Shown in pieces: positions 23,167 to 29,540 of a stretch of DNA of 29,540 bases; the stretch's first letter is position 1, and each line of letters begins with the position of its first letter. The notes beneath the pieces are model-generated. The model was given only the letters and a program-made list of their open reading frames with translations, was not told the DNA's origin and made no database searches. A program made the position numbers and the translations under genes. Origin of the DNA: Actinomycetota bacterium (lineage in GTDB: Bacteria > Actinomycetota > Humimicrobiia > Humimicrobiales > Humimicrobiaceae); assembly GCA_028695395.1 (NCBI GenBank), contig JAQVJB010000009.1, positions 1-29,540 of the forward strand, written 5' to 3'.

Positions 23167-24078
23167 ATGATAATAAGCAAGAGCATAGAACTATTTGAAA
23201 AATTCATTATATTTGAAAAAAATCTTTCTCCGAATACTATAAAAGCCTATAAAAACGACCTTTCAATATTAGAATATTTTTTGAAAAAAGAAAAAATAAT
23301 AGATACTGAAGAGATAGATTACAAATTTTTTAAGGATTTTTTAAAATTCCTAGACAGATATAATTACAGTAATCGCAGCACTATAAGGAAATTATCTACT
23401 TATATTAATTATTTTAAGTTTCTTGAGCACAATAAGCTTATAAAAATGCAATTAAGCCAGAAAATTTCAGTCCCCAAACGAGAAACGAGATTTTATGATT
23501 TTTTATCAGAAGAAGAAATCAAAGTATTCCTTGAAAATATTTCTCCTGATGATGAAATAGGGATAAGAGATAGAGTGATTTTCGAAATATTTTATTCTAC
23601 TGGCGTGAGAATAAGCGAACTTGAGAGCATTAAAATGAAAGACATTGATTTTAAGAATGATGAAATAAAAGTAGTCGGCAAGGGAAGAAAAGAAAGGATT
23701 GTCTTTTTAAACACCGAAGCAAATCTTTATTTAAACAAGTACATAAAAATCAGGAATTATTTTCTTTATGATAAAAAAAATAATTCATATAAGAATAATG
23801 AATATCTTTTTCTAAATAAAAGAGGGGGTAAATTATCCCAGAGATATATAAGAAGACTTCTTGCAAAATATATCAATGCTTGTGATTTAAAAAAACATAT
23901 CTCCCCTCATGGACTGAGGCATAGCTTCGCAACGCATCTTTTAGAGGAAGGAGCAAGCATAAGAGCTGTTCAGGAACTATTAGGGCATTCAAGCTTAAAT
24001 TCAACCCAGATATATACTCATCTTAATCTGAAGAAGATGAAAGAAGATTTTAAGAAATTTCATCCTAGGGCAAAATAA
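23167..24078 (+). CDS. xerC: Tyrosine recombinase XerC/XerD family
   Basis: This 303-residue tyrosine recombinase likely resolves chromosome dimers at dif. The N-terminal SAM-like DNA-binding domain (1-~100; FEKNLSPNTIKAYKNDL) is followed by the catalytic domain with all six residues: R148 (STGVRISEL), K172 (VVGKGRKER), H248 and R251 (HGLRHSFATH), H274 (LLGHSSL) and nucleophile Y283 (TQIYTH). Length is standard. It starts 18 bases after the unknown gene and precedes rpsB after a 164-base gap. The position (dprA-xerC-rpsB) and full catalytic set argue for a housekeeping Xer enzyme, not a phage integrase. Whether XerC or XerD by function cannot be told. Confidence 0.93.
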   Translation: MIISKSIELFEKFIIFEKNLSPNTIKAYKNDLSILEYFLKKEKIIDTEEIDYKFFKDFLKFLDRYNYSNRSTIRKLSTYINYFKFLEHNKLIKMQLSQKISVPKRETRFYDFLSEEEIKVFLENISPDDEIGIRDRVIFEIFYSTGVRISELESIKMKDIDFKNDEIKVVGKGRKERIVFLNTEANLYLNKYIKIRNYFLYDKKNNSYKNNEYLFLNKRGGKLSQRYIRRLLAKYINACDLKKHISPHGLRHSFATHLLEEGASIRAVQELLGHSSLNSTQIYTHLNLKKMKEDFKKFHPRAK

Positions 24079-24125
24079 GTAAATACAGGCTTAATAATCA
24101 CTGCAAAAATATTAAATTAATTCAT

Positions 24126-24154
24126 TTGCTCAAATAAATATATTATGTTAAAAT
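24126..24154 (+). promoter_or_regulatory. Candidate promoter for rpsB-tsf
   Basis: TTGCTC (24126-24131) and TAAAAT (24149-24154) are separated by 17 bases in the 164-base gap after xerC, placing the transcript start near 24161, just before the structured leader. This is a pattern match only; the left part of the gap (24079-24125) shows nothing else I can name. Confidence 0.4.
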
Positions 24155-24174
24155 TTTCCAGAAAAAAATACACA

Positions 24175-24212
24175 CACCGCAAGCTTGAAAATGGTGCTCA
24201 ATACCTGCGGTG
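24175..24212 (+). promoter_or_regulatory. Structured rpsB leader RNA, candidate S2-responsive element
   Basis: CACCGCA (24175-24181) pairs perfectly with TGCGGTG (24206-24212). Inside, GGT (24193-24195) pairs with ACC (24203-24205), stacked directly on the 3' side of the outer stem, with loop GCTCAAT. The 11-base 5' bulge contains TTGA (24185-24188), complementary to TCAA (24198-24201) in the loop, so an H-type pseudoknot is possible. The outer stem is unusually GC-rich for this DNA and ends 20 bases before the AGGAGG of rpsB. rpsB autoregulation by S2 is known in Enterobacteria; the role here is inferred. Confidence 0.5.
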
Positions 24213-24242
24213 GAGGAAAAACCATTAATTTTAGGAGGAAAA

Positions 24243-25046
24243 TTGAACGAAGTAACTATTAAACAGCTTCTTGAAGCTGGCGTGCATTTTGGTCATCAGA
24301 CCCGCAAATGGAACCCCAAGATGAAAAGATATATATTTGCTGCAAAAAATGGAATATATATCATCGATCTTCAGCAGACTATGGTATTTTTAAAAGAAGC
24401 TTATGAATTCTGTAAAAATATTGCTGCAAATAATGGAGTAATCTTGTTTGTGGGAACAAAAAAACAAATTCAGGATATTGTTGAAAAAAATGCTAAAGAG
24501 TGCAATATGCCATATGTAAAGAATAGATGGCTTGGAGGCACCTTGACAAATTTTGAAACTATTCTTAAAAGGATAAAAAGAATAGAAGAAATTGAGAGAA
24601 TGGAACAGGAAGGGGTCTTTGAAAAGTTACCTAAAAAAGAAGTTCTCGGGATACAGAATGAATATGAAAAACTAAATTATAATATCGGCGGCATAAGGGA
24701 TTTAAAAGGTATTCCTGATGCATTGTTTATTGTAGACCCTCACAAGGAAGAGATAGCGGTAAAAGAAGCAAAAAAACTTGGAGTTCCTATTGTTGCGATA
24801 ACGGATACCAATTGTGATCCTGATGATATTGATTATTTAATACCTGGAAATGATGATGCAATAAGGGCATGTAATCTCATTACGGGTGTTATAAGCGATG
24901 CAGCAAAAGAAGGAATTTCAAATGCTTCCGTTATAAAAGCAGATATCGAAAAAGAAAAAAAAGAGAAAGAAGAAACAGACAAAGCTCTTGCAAGCGAGAA
25001 CAATCTTGAAGATGAAGCTCCCCAGGAAGATGAAGTGTGGGCTTAA
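24243..25046 (+). CDS. rpsB: 30S ribosomal protein S2
   Basis: This is a 267-residue S2. The start is TTG at 24243 with AGGAGG four bases upstream, giving the family N-terminus NEVTIKQLLEAGVHFGHQTRKWNPKMKRYIF. Later segments: ENGIYIIDLQ-type NGIYIIDLQQT, ILFVGTKKQ, NRWLGGTLTNFETI, PDALFIVDPHKEEIAV and DTNCDPDDIDYLIPGNDDAIRA. The frame is open to a GTG at 24210, but that codon lies in the leader stem and lacks a ribosome-binding site. The last ~30 residues are a charged Glu/Lys tail ending DEVWA. tsf follows, as almost universally. Confidence 0.96.
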   Translation: MNEVTIKQLLEAGVHFGHQTRKWNPKMKRYIFAAKNGIYIIDLQQTMVFLKEAYEFCKNIAANNGVILFVGTKKQIQDIVEKNAKECNMPYVKNRWLGGTLTNFETILKRIKRIEEIERMEQEGVFEKLPKKEVLGIQNEYEKLNYNIGGIRDLKGIPDALFIVDPHKEEIAVKEAKKLGVPIVAITDTNCDPDDIDYLIPGNDDAIRACNLITGVISDAAKEGISNASVIKADIEKEKKEKEETDKALASENNLEDEAPQEDEVWA

Positions 25047-25059
25047 TTATTAAAATTTC

Positions 25060-25086
25060 AGCTTATTAGAGTTTTTATAATAAGCT
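25060..25086 (+). other. Nine-bp perfect hairpin between rpsB and tsf
   Basis: AGCTTATTA (25060-25068) and TAATAAGCT (25078-25086) form a perfect 9-bp stem with a 9-base loop in the 61-base rpsB-tsf spacer. It is followed by A-rich, not U-rich, sequence on the transcript, so it does not look like a classical intrinsic terminator; an RNA-processing or stability element is more likely. The tsf ribosome-binding site (AGGAG) begins about nine bases after the stem. Confidence 0.5.
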
Positions 25087-25107
25087 TAAAAAATAGGAGT
25101 GTGAAAA

Positions 25108-25710
25108 ATGGTAGAAATAAAAGCAGGGCAGGTAAAAGAATTAAGGGATAAATCTGGAGTAAGCATGATGGAGTGCAAAAAAGCATTAGCAGAATCATGC
25201 GGAGATATGGCAAAAGCAGAATTGATTCTGAGGGAAAAGGGTCTTGCTGCTGCAAATAAAAAATCATCCAGAGCCGCAAATCAAGGACTTATAGATAGTT
25301 ATATACATCTCGGTTCCAAGATAGGTGTTTTGCTTGAAGTAAATTGTGAAACTGATTTTGTTGCAAGAAATGAGATTTTTAAAGAGTTTGTTCATAATAT
25401 TGCTCTTCATATTGCTGCTTCAGCGCCAAAATATGTTTCAAAAGAAGAAGTACCTGCTGAAATAATTGAAGCTGAAAAAGAAATTTATAAGAAACAAGCA
25501 CTAAATGACGGAAAACCGGAAGCAGTTGTTGAAAAAATAGCAGAAGGCAAGATTAGAAAGTTTTATGAAGAAAATTGTCTTATAGACCAGCTATATGTAA
25601 AAAATAATGATATGACTATCGGAGATCTTCTTAAAGATGCAATACTTAAAATTGGTGAAAATATAGTTATAAGAAGATTCGTAAGATTTGTGCTTGGCGA
25701 AGAGGCATAA
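25108..25710 (+). CDS. tsf: Elongation factor Ts
   Basis: EF-Ts recycles EF-Tu-GDP. The 200-residue protein has the UBA-like N-domain (QVKELRDKSGVSMMECKKAL, ~1-50) and one core repeat with the EF-Tu contact motif VNCETDFVARNE (the TDFV core), then LIDQLYVKNNDMTIGDLL and a short C-terminus VIRRFVRFVLGE. It is the short form (about 200 residues, as in Thermus and many actinobacteria), not the ~280-residue E. coli form. ATG start with AGGAGTG upstream. It sits between rpsB and pyrH. Confidence 0.96.
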   Translation: MVEIKAGQVKELRDKSGVSMMECKKALAESCGDMAKAELILREKGLAAANKKSSRAANQGLIDSYIHLGSKIGVLLEVNCETDFVARNEIFKEFVHNIALHIAASAPKYVSKEEVPAEIIEAEKEIYKKQALNDGKPEAVVEKIAEGKIRKFYEENCLIDQLYVKNNDMTIGDLLKDAILKIGENIVIRRFVRFVLGEEA

Positions 25711-25766
25711 TATTTTTTCTTGATTATAATAGTTATTAACAAGCAATATTTAATTTATTATTTTTA

Positions 25767-26486
25767 ATGCATTCAATCATTTATAAAAGAGTCTTACTAA
25801 AAATCAGTGGCGAGTCACTGAAAGATGACAATGCCAGCGGAATAGATTTTAAAATAATGGACAGGATTGCGAATGAGATAAAAGAAGTCAGTGACTGGGG
25901 CGTCGAAATAGCTATTGTAATAGGCGGCGGAAATTTCTGGAGAGGTATAAATGCCAGCGAGCTTGGAATGGAGAGGGTTGCTGCTGATTATGCAGGTATG
26001 ATAGCTACAATAATAAATGCTGTTGCTCTTCAAGATGCTCTTGAAAAAAAAGCTGTTATAACAAGAGTTCAGTCTGCGATAACAATAAAGGAAGTAGCTG
26101 AACCCTTTATTAGAAGAAGAGCAGTAAGACACCTTGAGAAAAAGCGTGTTGTGATTTTTGCTTGCGGAACTGGTAATCCGTATTTCAGCACAGACACCGC
26201 TGCAGCTTTGAGAGCTCTTGAGATTAATTCAGAAGTTATCTTCAAAGCAACAAAAGTAGATGGAGTATATGATAAAGACCCTATGAAATTCAATGATGCT
26301 ATTAAGTTTGAAAATCTTACATATCTTGACGTAATAAAAAAAGGATTAAAAGTTCTTGACTCTACAGCGACTACCTTATGTATGGACAATGAGATTCCCA
26401 TAGTAGTTTTTGATATTACAAAACCTGGAAATATTAAAAAAGCATTATCAGGTAAAAAAATAGGTACTTTGATTAGCAGGGGGTAA
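25767..26486 (+). CDS. pyrH: UMP kinase
   Basis: PyrH phosphorylates UMP to UDP as a hexamer, regulated by UTP and often GTP. The 239-residue amino-acid-kinase-fold protein shows RVLLKISGESL, IAIVIGGGNFWRG, DYAGMIATIINA, RVQSAI, the GTGNPYFSTDTAAALRA nucleotide site and KATKVDGVYDKDP, all standard. The ATG start has no visible Shine-Dalgarno sequence, and the 56-base upstream gap is AT-only. frr begins five bases after the stop, a typical pyrH-frr coupling. Confidence 0.97.
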   Translation: MHSIIYKRVLLKISGESLKDDNASGIDFKIMDRIANEIKEVSDWGVEIAIVIGGGNFWRGINASELGMERVAADYAGMIATIINAVALQDALEKKAVITRVQSAITIKEVAEPFIRRRAVRHLEKKRVVIFACGTGNPYFSTDTAAALRALEINSEVIFKATKVDGVYDKDPMKFNDAIKFENLTYLDVIKKGLKVLDSTATTLCMDNEIPIVVFDITKPGNIKKALSGKKIGTLISRG

Positions 26487-26491
26487 GAAAA

Positions 26492-27049
26492 ATGAATGAT
26501 ATTCTTTTAGATGATGCTGCTAAAAAAATGAATATTACAATTGACAAGACTATTCATGAGTTTAATTCTATCAGGACGGGCAGAGCTTCAGTAAACCTGC
26601 TAGACAGGGTTACAATTGATTATTACGGGACAAAAACTCCTGTTAAGCATGTATCAAGCATCAGTGCTCCGGATGCCAGAACCATAGTAATTTCACCTTA
26701 TGAAGCAAAATTTTTAAAAGATATTGAAAAACAGATACTTGTTTCAGACCTTGGCCTTAATCCTTCGAATGATGGAAAAGTAATAAGACTTATAATACCT
26801 TCATTAAATGAAGAAAGAAGAAAAGAGCTAGTCAAGATAGTTAAAAAAATTGCTGAAGAATCCAGGATTGCAATAAGGAATATCAGGAGAGAATCAATAG
26901 AAGAATTTAAGAAAATGGAAAAGAAATCAGAAATTACTGAAGATGATCTGAAAAAATTAGAAGATGACATACAAAAGCTTACTGATAGCAATATTGAAAA
27001 AATAAATCAAATACTTACCGAAAAAGAAAATGAAATAATGGAAGTGTAG
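26492..27049 (+). CDS. frr: Ribosome recycling factor
   Basis: RRF, with EF-G, splits post-termination ribosomes. The 185-residue protein has the usual two-domain form: helix 1 with FNSIRTGRASVNLLDRV, the inserted beta domain (YYGTKTPVKHVSSISAPDARTIVISPYE), LGLNPSNDGKVIRLIIPSLNEERRKELVK, and two long C-terminal helices (SRIAIRNIRRE... ITEDDLKKLEDDIQKLTD). Length equals the family norm. It is followed directly by uppS, whose frame has an unusual start. Confidence 0.97.
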   Translation: MNDILLDDAAKKMNITIDKTIHEFNSIRTGRASVNLLDRVTIDYYGTKTPVKHVSSISAPDARTIVISPYEAKFLKDIEKQILVSDLGLNPSNDGKVIRLIIPSLNEERRKELVKIVKKIAEESRIAIRNIRRESIEEFKKMEKKSEITEDDLKKLEDDIQKLTDSNIEKINQILTEKENEIMEV

Positions 27050-27052
27050 GTG
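27048..27052 (+). promoter_or_regulatory. Shine-Dalgarno AGGTG supporting an ATA start for uppS
   Basis: AGGTG is part of the anti-SD complement TAAGGAGGTGATCC and lies seven bases before ATA at 27060. No ATG, GTG or TTG occurs in this frame between the in-frame TAA at 27036-27038 and the conserved catalytic ATG codon at 27159. Confidence 0.5.
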
Positions 27053-27059
27053 TTTTCCT

Positions 27060-27827
27060 ATAAGATTTAATATTTTTTCAAGAGCAAATGATTCCAGAAA
27101 AAATCTTACGATAGATATTATAAAAAAAAATCCTGTTCCATTACATATTGCAGTAATAATGGATGGGAATGGCAGATGGGCTACAAGAAAAGGGCTTCCC
27201 CGTATTGCCGGCCACAGAGAAGGAGTTAAATCATTAAAATGTATTGTCCGTCTTTGTGCTGATCTTGGAATAAGATATGTTACAGCCTATGCTTTCTCAA
27301 GTGAAAACTGGAAAAGACCGGTAAGTGAAGTAAGCGGTCTTATGAAACTTTTTTATGAAACTCTCGCTTCAGAACTTGAAGATCTCAATAAAAACGGTGT
27401 AAAGATAATACTTTTAGGAGATAGGGGAAATATACCAGAAAAAGTGTTGAAAAGGTTTCAGGAAGCAGAAGAAATTACCGAAAATAATAAAAAAGTCATT
27501 CTAAATATTGCTTTTAATTATGGTGCAAGACAGGAAATAATAAATTCTGTTAAAAAAATATGCAGCCTGTTAAACGAAGGCTCAATAAAAGCTGATGAAA
27601 TAAACGAAAAAATATTTTCAGATTTTTTATATACTAAGGATTTGCCAGACCCTGACCTGCTGATAAGAACCAGCGGAGAATACAGAATCAGTAATTTTCT
27701 TTTATGGCAGACTGCTTATTCTGAATTTTATTTTACAAGGACTTTATGGCCCGATTTCAGAGAAAATGAATTTTTCAAAGCCATTTCGGAATATCAAAAA
27801 AGAAACAGAAGGTTTGGTAAAATATAG
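27060..27827 (+). CDS. uppS: Undecaprenyl diphosphate synthase (isoprenyl transferase), apparent ATA start
   Basis: UppS extends farnesyl diphosphate to C55 undecaprenyl diphosphate for wall synthesis. Motifs: PLHIAVIMDGNGRWA with D35, GHREGVKSLK, TAYAFSSENWKRP, NIAFNYGARQEI and PDLLIRTSGE-RISNFLLWQTAYSEFYF near the end. The first canonical start (ATG 27159) is the Met of the catalytic MDGNGRW motif and would delete the beta strand and the PxHIA(V/I) segment found in all family members. From ATA 27060 the protein is 255 residues with (M)RFNIFSRANDS, a plausible N-terminus. A one-base indel joining GTG 27050 to this frame is the alternative. cdsA and dxr, often downstream, are absent; rseP follows by 2 bases. 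Confidence 0.87.
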   Translation: MRFNIFSRANDSRKNLTIDIIKKNPVPLHIAVIMDGNGRWATRKGLPRIAGHREGVKSLKCIVRLCADLGIRYVTAYAFSSENWKRPVSEVSGLMKLFYETLASELEDLNKNGVKIILLGDRGNIPEKVLKRFQEAEEITENNKKVILNIAFNYGARQEIINSVKKICSLLNEGSIKADEINEKIFSDFLYTKDLPDPDLLIRTSGEYRISNFLLWQTAYSEFYFTRTLWPDFRENEFFKAISEYQKRNRRFGKI

Positions 27828-27829
27828 CT

Positions 27830-28885
27830 ATGAATATAGCACTACAATACATATATGCACTTCTTGCTTTTTCATTGATTATAATTGTTCATGAATTAGG
27901 TCATTTTGTTCTTGCAAAGATAAACAAAGTCCACGTTGAAGAATTCTTTATTGGAATGGGACCTAAATTACTAAAATTCAAATCAAAAAGCGGGACATTA
28001 TGGGGGTTATCTGCAATCCCGGTAGGGGGATATAATAAGATAAGCGGAATGACCAGGGAAGAAGAAGTGCCCAAAGGCAAAGAAGAAAAGGTTTTTTATA
28101 AGAAACCTTACTGGTCGAAACTATTAATAATAATCGGCGGAGCTTTTTTTAATGTACTTTTTGCCTTTGTGCTGATATTCATTTTTTTCAGTATGGGCAC
28201 ATATTCAGCTACTAATAAAGTTGATTATATCCAGGAAAGTTCACCAGCTTATACTTTTGGTATCAAGAAGTATGATGAAATAATAGGTATAAATGATGTA
28301 GAAGTAAATAACTGGGAAGAATTTGCAGAAAATATAAAAAAATATCCTGGTGAAAAAATAAATTTGAAAATAATAAGAGATAATAAACAATTAGAAATAG
28401 AAGTTACCCTTGAAGAAAAAGAAGGAGAAGGCTATCTTGGAATAAGCCCAACAACTGAAAAACAAATACCCGGATTTTTCCAGTCATTAAAGGAAAGCCT
28501 TATATTCATAGGTGATTTCTTTATAAGTTTTTTCAAGCTTCTTGGCATGTTATTCACAGGACAGCTTGGCTTTGAAGAAGCAAGACCTGTTTCTCCAATA
28601 GGACTTGTTTCAATTTTCCAGCAGTCAGCCTCTATGGGTTTGCAGTATTTTATTATGATAATAGCACTTGTATCGCTTTTGCTTGGCTTTAGCAATATAA
28701 TACCCCTTCTGCCTCTTGATGGCGGCCATATAATTGTACTGACAATTGAAGCAATAAAGAAAAAACCATTAAGCAAAAAAGCGATACAGATTTATAATTC
28801 AATAGGAATTGTTATTTTTATTTCTTTATTCCTTGTAGGCATAGTATTTGATATATTAAAGCCAATAAACATAATGAATATGTAG
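27830..28885 (+). CDS. rseP: RseP/RasP/Rip1-type site-2 intramembrane zinc protease
   Basis: Site-2 proteases cut transmembrane anti-sigma factors and spent signal peptides. The 351-residue protein has HELGH (21-25; zinc ligands H21 and H25, catalytic E22) in the first transmembrane helix, then GGYNKISGM, a second helix at about 100-124 (LLIIIGGAFFNVLFAFVLIF), a PDZ domain (~130-205; SSPAYTFGIKKYDEIIGINDVEV), a third helix, and the last catalytic motif FSNIIPLLPLDGGH (D is the third zinc ligand), followed by a final helix. Length suits the single-PDZ form. ispG follows by 3 bases, the usual rseP-ispG order. Confidence 0.95.
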   Translation: MNIALQYIYALLAFSLIIIVHELGHFVLAKINKVHVEEFFIGMGPKLLKFKSKSGTLWGLSAIPVGGYNKISGMTREEEVPKGKEEKVFYKKPYWSKLLIIIGGAFFNVLFAFVLIFIFFSMGTYSATNKVDYIQESSPAYTFGIKKYDEIIGINDVEVNNWEEFAENIKKYPGEKINLKIIRDNKQLEIEVTLEEKEGEGYLGISPTTEKQIPGFFQSLKESLIFIGDFFISFFKLLGMLFTGQLGFEEARPVSPIGLVSIFQQSASMGLQYFIMIIALVSLLLGFSNIIPLLPLDGGHIIVLTIEAIKKKPLSKKAIQIYNSIGIVIFISLFLVGIVFDILKPINIMNM

Positions 28886-28888
28886 AAA

Positions 28889-29540
28889 ATGGATATAAAA
28901 AGGAAACAAACTAAAGAAATAAAAATAGGAAAAAGGAAAATAGGTTCCGGCAATCCCATATTAGTCCAATCAATGACTAAAAATAAAACTTCTGATGAAT
29001 TTTCCCTAATTGAAGAAATAAAAAATCTGATTTCAGCCGGTTGTGAAATTATAAGAATTGCAATAACCGATACGGAATCAATAAAAACAATAAAAAAATT
29101 TATAAAAAAGGGATTATTTGAAAATAATCCTCTTGTTGCTGATATTCAGTTCGATCACAGGCTTGCACTTGATTCCCTTGAAGCAGGAGCTGACTGCATA
29201 AGGATTAACCCCGGGAATATTGGAGGTATCGAAAAAACAAAAATAATAATAGAAAAAGCTAAAGAAAGAGATGCCTGCATAAGAATCGGTATTAATTCAG
29301 GCTCAATAGATAAAAAAATCTTAAAAAAAACCGGTAATAATATAAGAGAAGCTATTTTAGAGAATACTTTTGATTATGTAAGACTATTTGAAAATTGTGA
29401 TTTTTATAATTTCAAAGTTTCCGCAAAGGCGTCATCTGTGATTGATTCTGTTTATATTTACAGGTCTCTTTCAGAAAAAATAAAATATCCCCTTCATATT
29501 GGAATAACAGAATCAGGAGCTGACTTTTTGGGAGCTATAA
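28889..29540 (+). CDS. ispG: 4-hydroxy-3-methylbut-2-en-1-yl diphosphate synthase IspG/GcpE (truncated by window end)
   Basis: IspG reduces MEcPP to HMBPP in the MEP isoprenoid pathway using a [4Fe-4S] cluster. The first ~217 residues are visible, running off the window: KIGKRKIGSGNPILVQSMT, a TIM-barrel core with GCEIIRIAITD, PLVADIQFDHRLALDSLEAGADCIRINPGNIGG, and IRIGINSGS. These match the family closely. The cluster-binding cysteines lie in the C-terminal part, beyond the window. The ATG start is three bases after the rseP stop. Its presence implies the MEP route, yet dxr, normally just upstream of rseP, is missing here. Confidence 0.95.
   Translation, partial: MDIKRKQTKEIKIGKRKIGSGNPILVQSMTKNKTSDEFSLIEEIKNLISAGCEIIRIAITDTESIKTIKKFIKKGLFENNPLVADIQFDHRLALDSLEAGADCIRINPGNIGGIEKTKIIIEKAKERDACIRIGINSGSIDKKILKKTGNNIREAILENTFDYVRLFENCDFYNFKVSAKASSVIDSVYIYRSLSEKIKYPLHIGITESGADFLGAI

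Noticed and set aside
23167..24078. Tyrosine recombinase as evidence of a mobile element or integron
   Set aside because: It sits in the conserved dprA-xerC-rpsB housekeeping order, with no attachment-site repeats, cargo or phage genes nearby.
24210..24242. Upstream GTG as start of rpsB
   Set aside because: It lies in the 3' arm of the leader stem, has no Shine-Dalgarno sequence and adds residues absent from S2 proteins; TTG 24243 has AGGAGG and the family N-terminus.
25060..25100. rpsB-tsf hairpin as an intrinsic terminator
   Set aside because: The stem is AT-rich and followed by A residues, not U residues; terminating before tsf would also separate genes normally co-transcribed.

Overview
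The window is a dense, AT-rich (roughly one third G+C by eye) bacterial housekeeping segment. About 35 protein genes run on the plus strand; only rpmB (L28) is on the minus strand. I see no tRNA, rRNA, CRISPR array, insertion sequence or phage gene, and no non-coding gap longer than about 165 bases. The order coaD - SepIVA/DivIVA-like coiled coil - rpmF - plsX - acpP - rnc - smc - ftsY - ffh - rpsP - khpA - rimM - trmD - rplS - lepB - rnhB - yraN - comM - dprA - xerC - rpsB - tsf - pyrH - frr - uppS - rseP - ispG closely resembles the chromosomal backbone of Actinomycetota. The AT-rich composition is unusual for that phylum. My best guess is a deep-branching, low-GC, probably anaerobic actinobacterial lineage; this is inference from gene order, not a phylogenetic result.

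Layout. Bases 1-5000: the 3' end of rsmB, a YfcE-type phosphodiesterase, rpmB (minus), an SGNH hydrolase, fakA, rsmD and coaD. Bases 5150-11230: the coiled-coil protein, rpmF, then an ADP-forming acetyl-CoA synthetase and a DRTGG/AAA_26 partner inserted ahead of plsX-acpP-rnc. Bases 11300-15820: smc-ftsY-ffh (chromosome organisation and SRP targeting). Bases 15900-18820: rpsP-khpA-rimM-trmD-rplS-lepB (ribosome, tRNA modification, signal peptidase). Bases 18840-24080: rnhB-yraN-comM-dprA-unknown-xerC (DNA processing, competence, recombination). Bases 24120-29540: rpsB-tsf-pyrH-frr (translation and UMP kinase), then uppS-rseP-ispG (undecaprenyl phosphate, site-2 protease, isoprenoid), with ispG cut by the window end.

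Most of the content is ordinary core biology. What stands out: (1) the SMC protein has both head halves intact in one reading frame but is only 768 residues, with no recognisable hinge and much shortened arms; (2) rsmD and uppS have no ATG/GTG/TTG start where homology requires one, and each has a Shine-Dalgarno match placed for a rare ATC or ATA start; (3) rpsB has a structured leader with a possible pseudoknot, a candidate autoregulatory element; (4) comM has a well-spaced promoter that would place the transcript start at its ATG, with a 16-bp palindrome over the -35; (5) several genes usual for these clusters (asp23, recG, yceD, the fab genes, cdsA, dxr) are missing from their customary places. 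I did not find a convincing new multi-gene system; the compact SMC is the most promising novelty.
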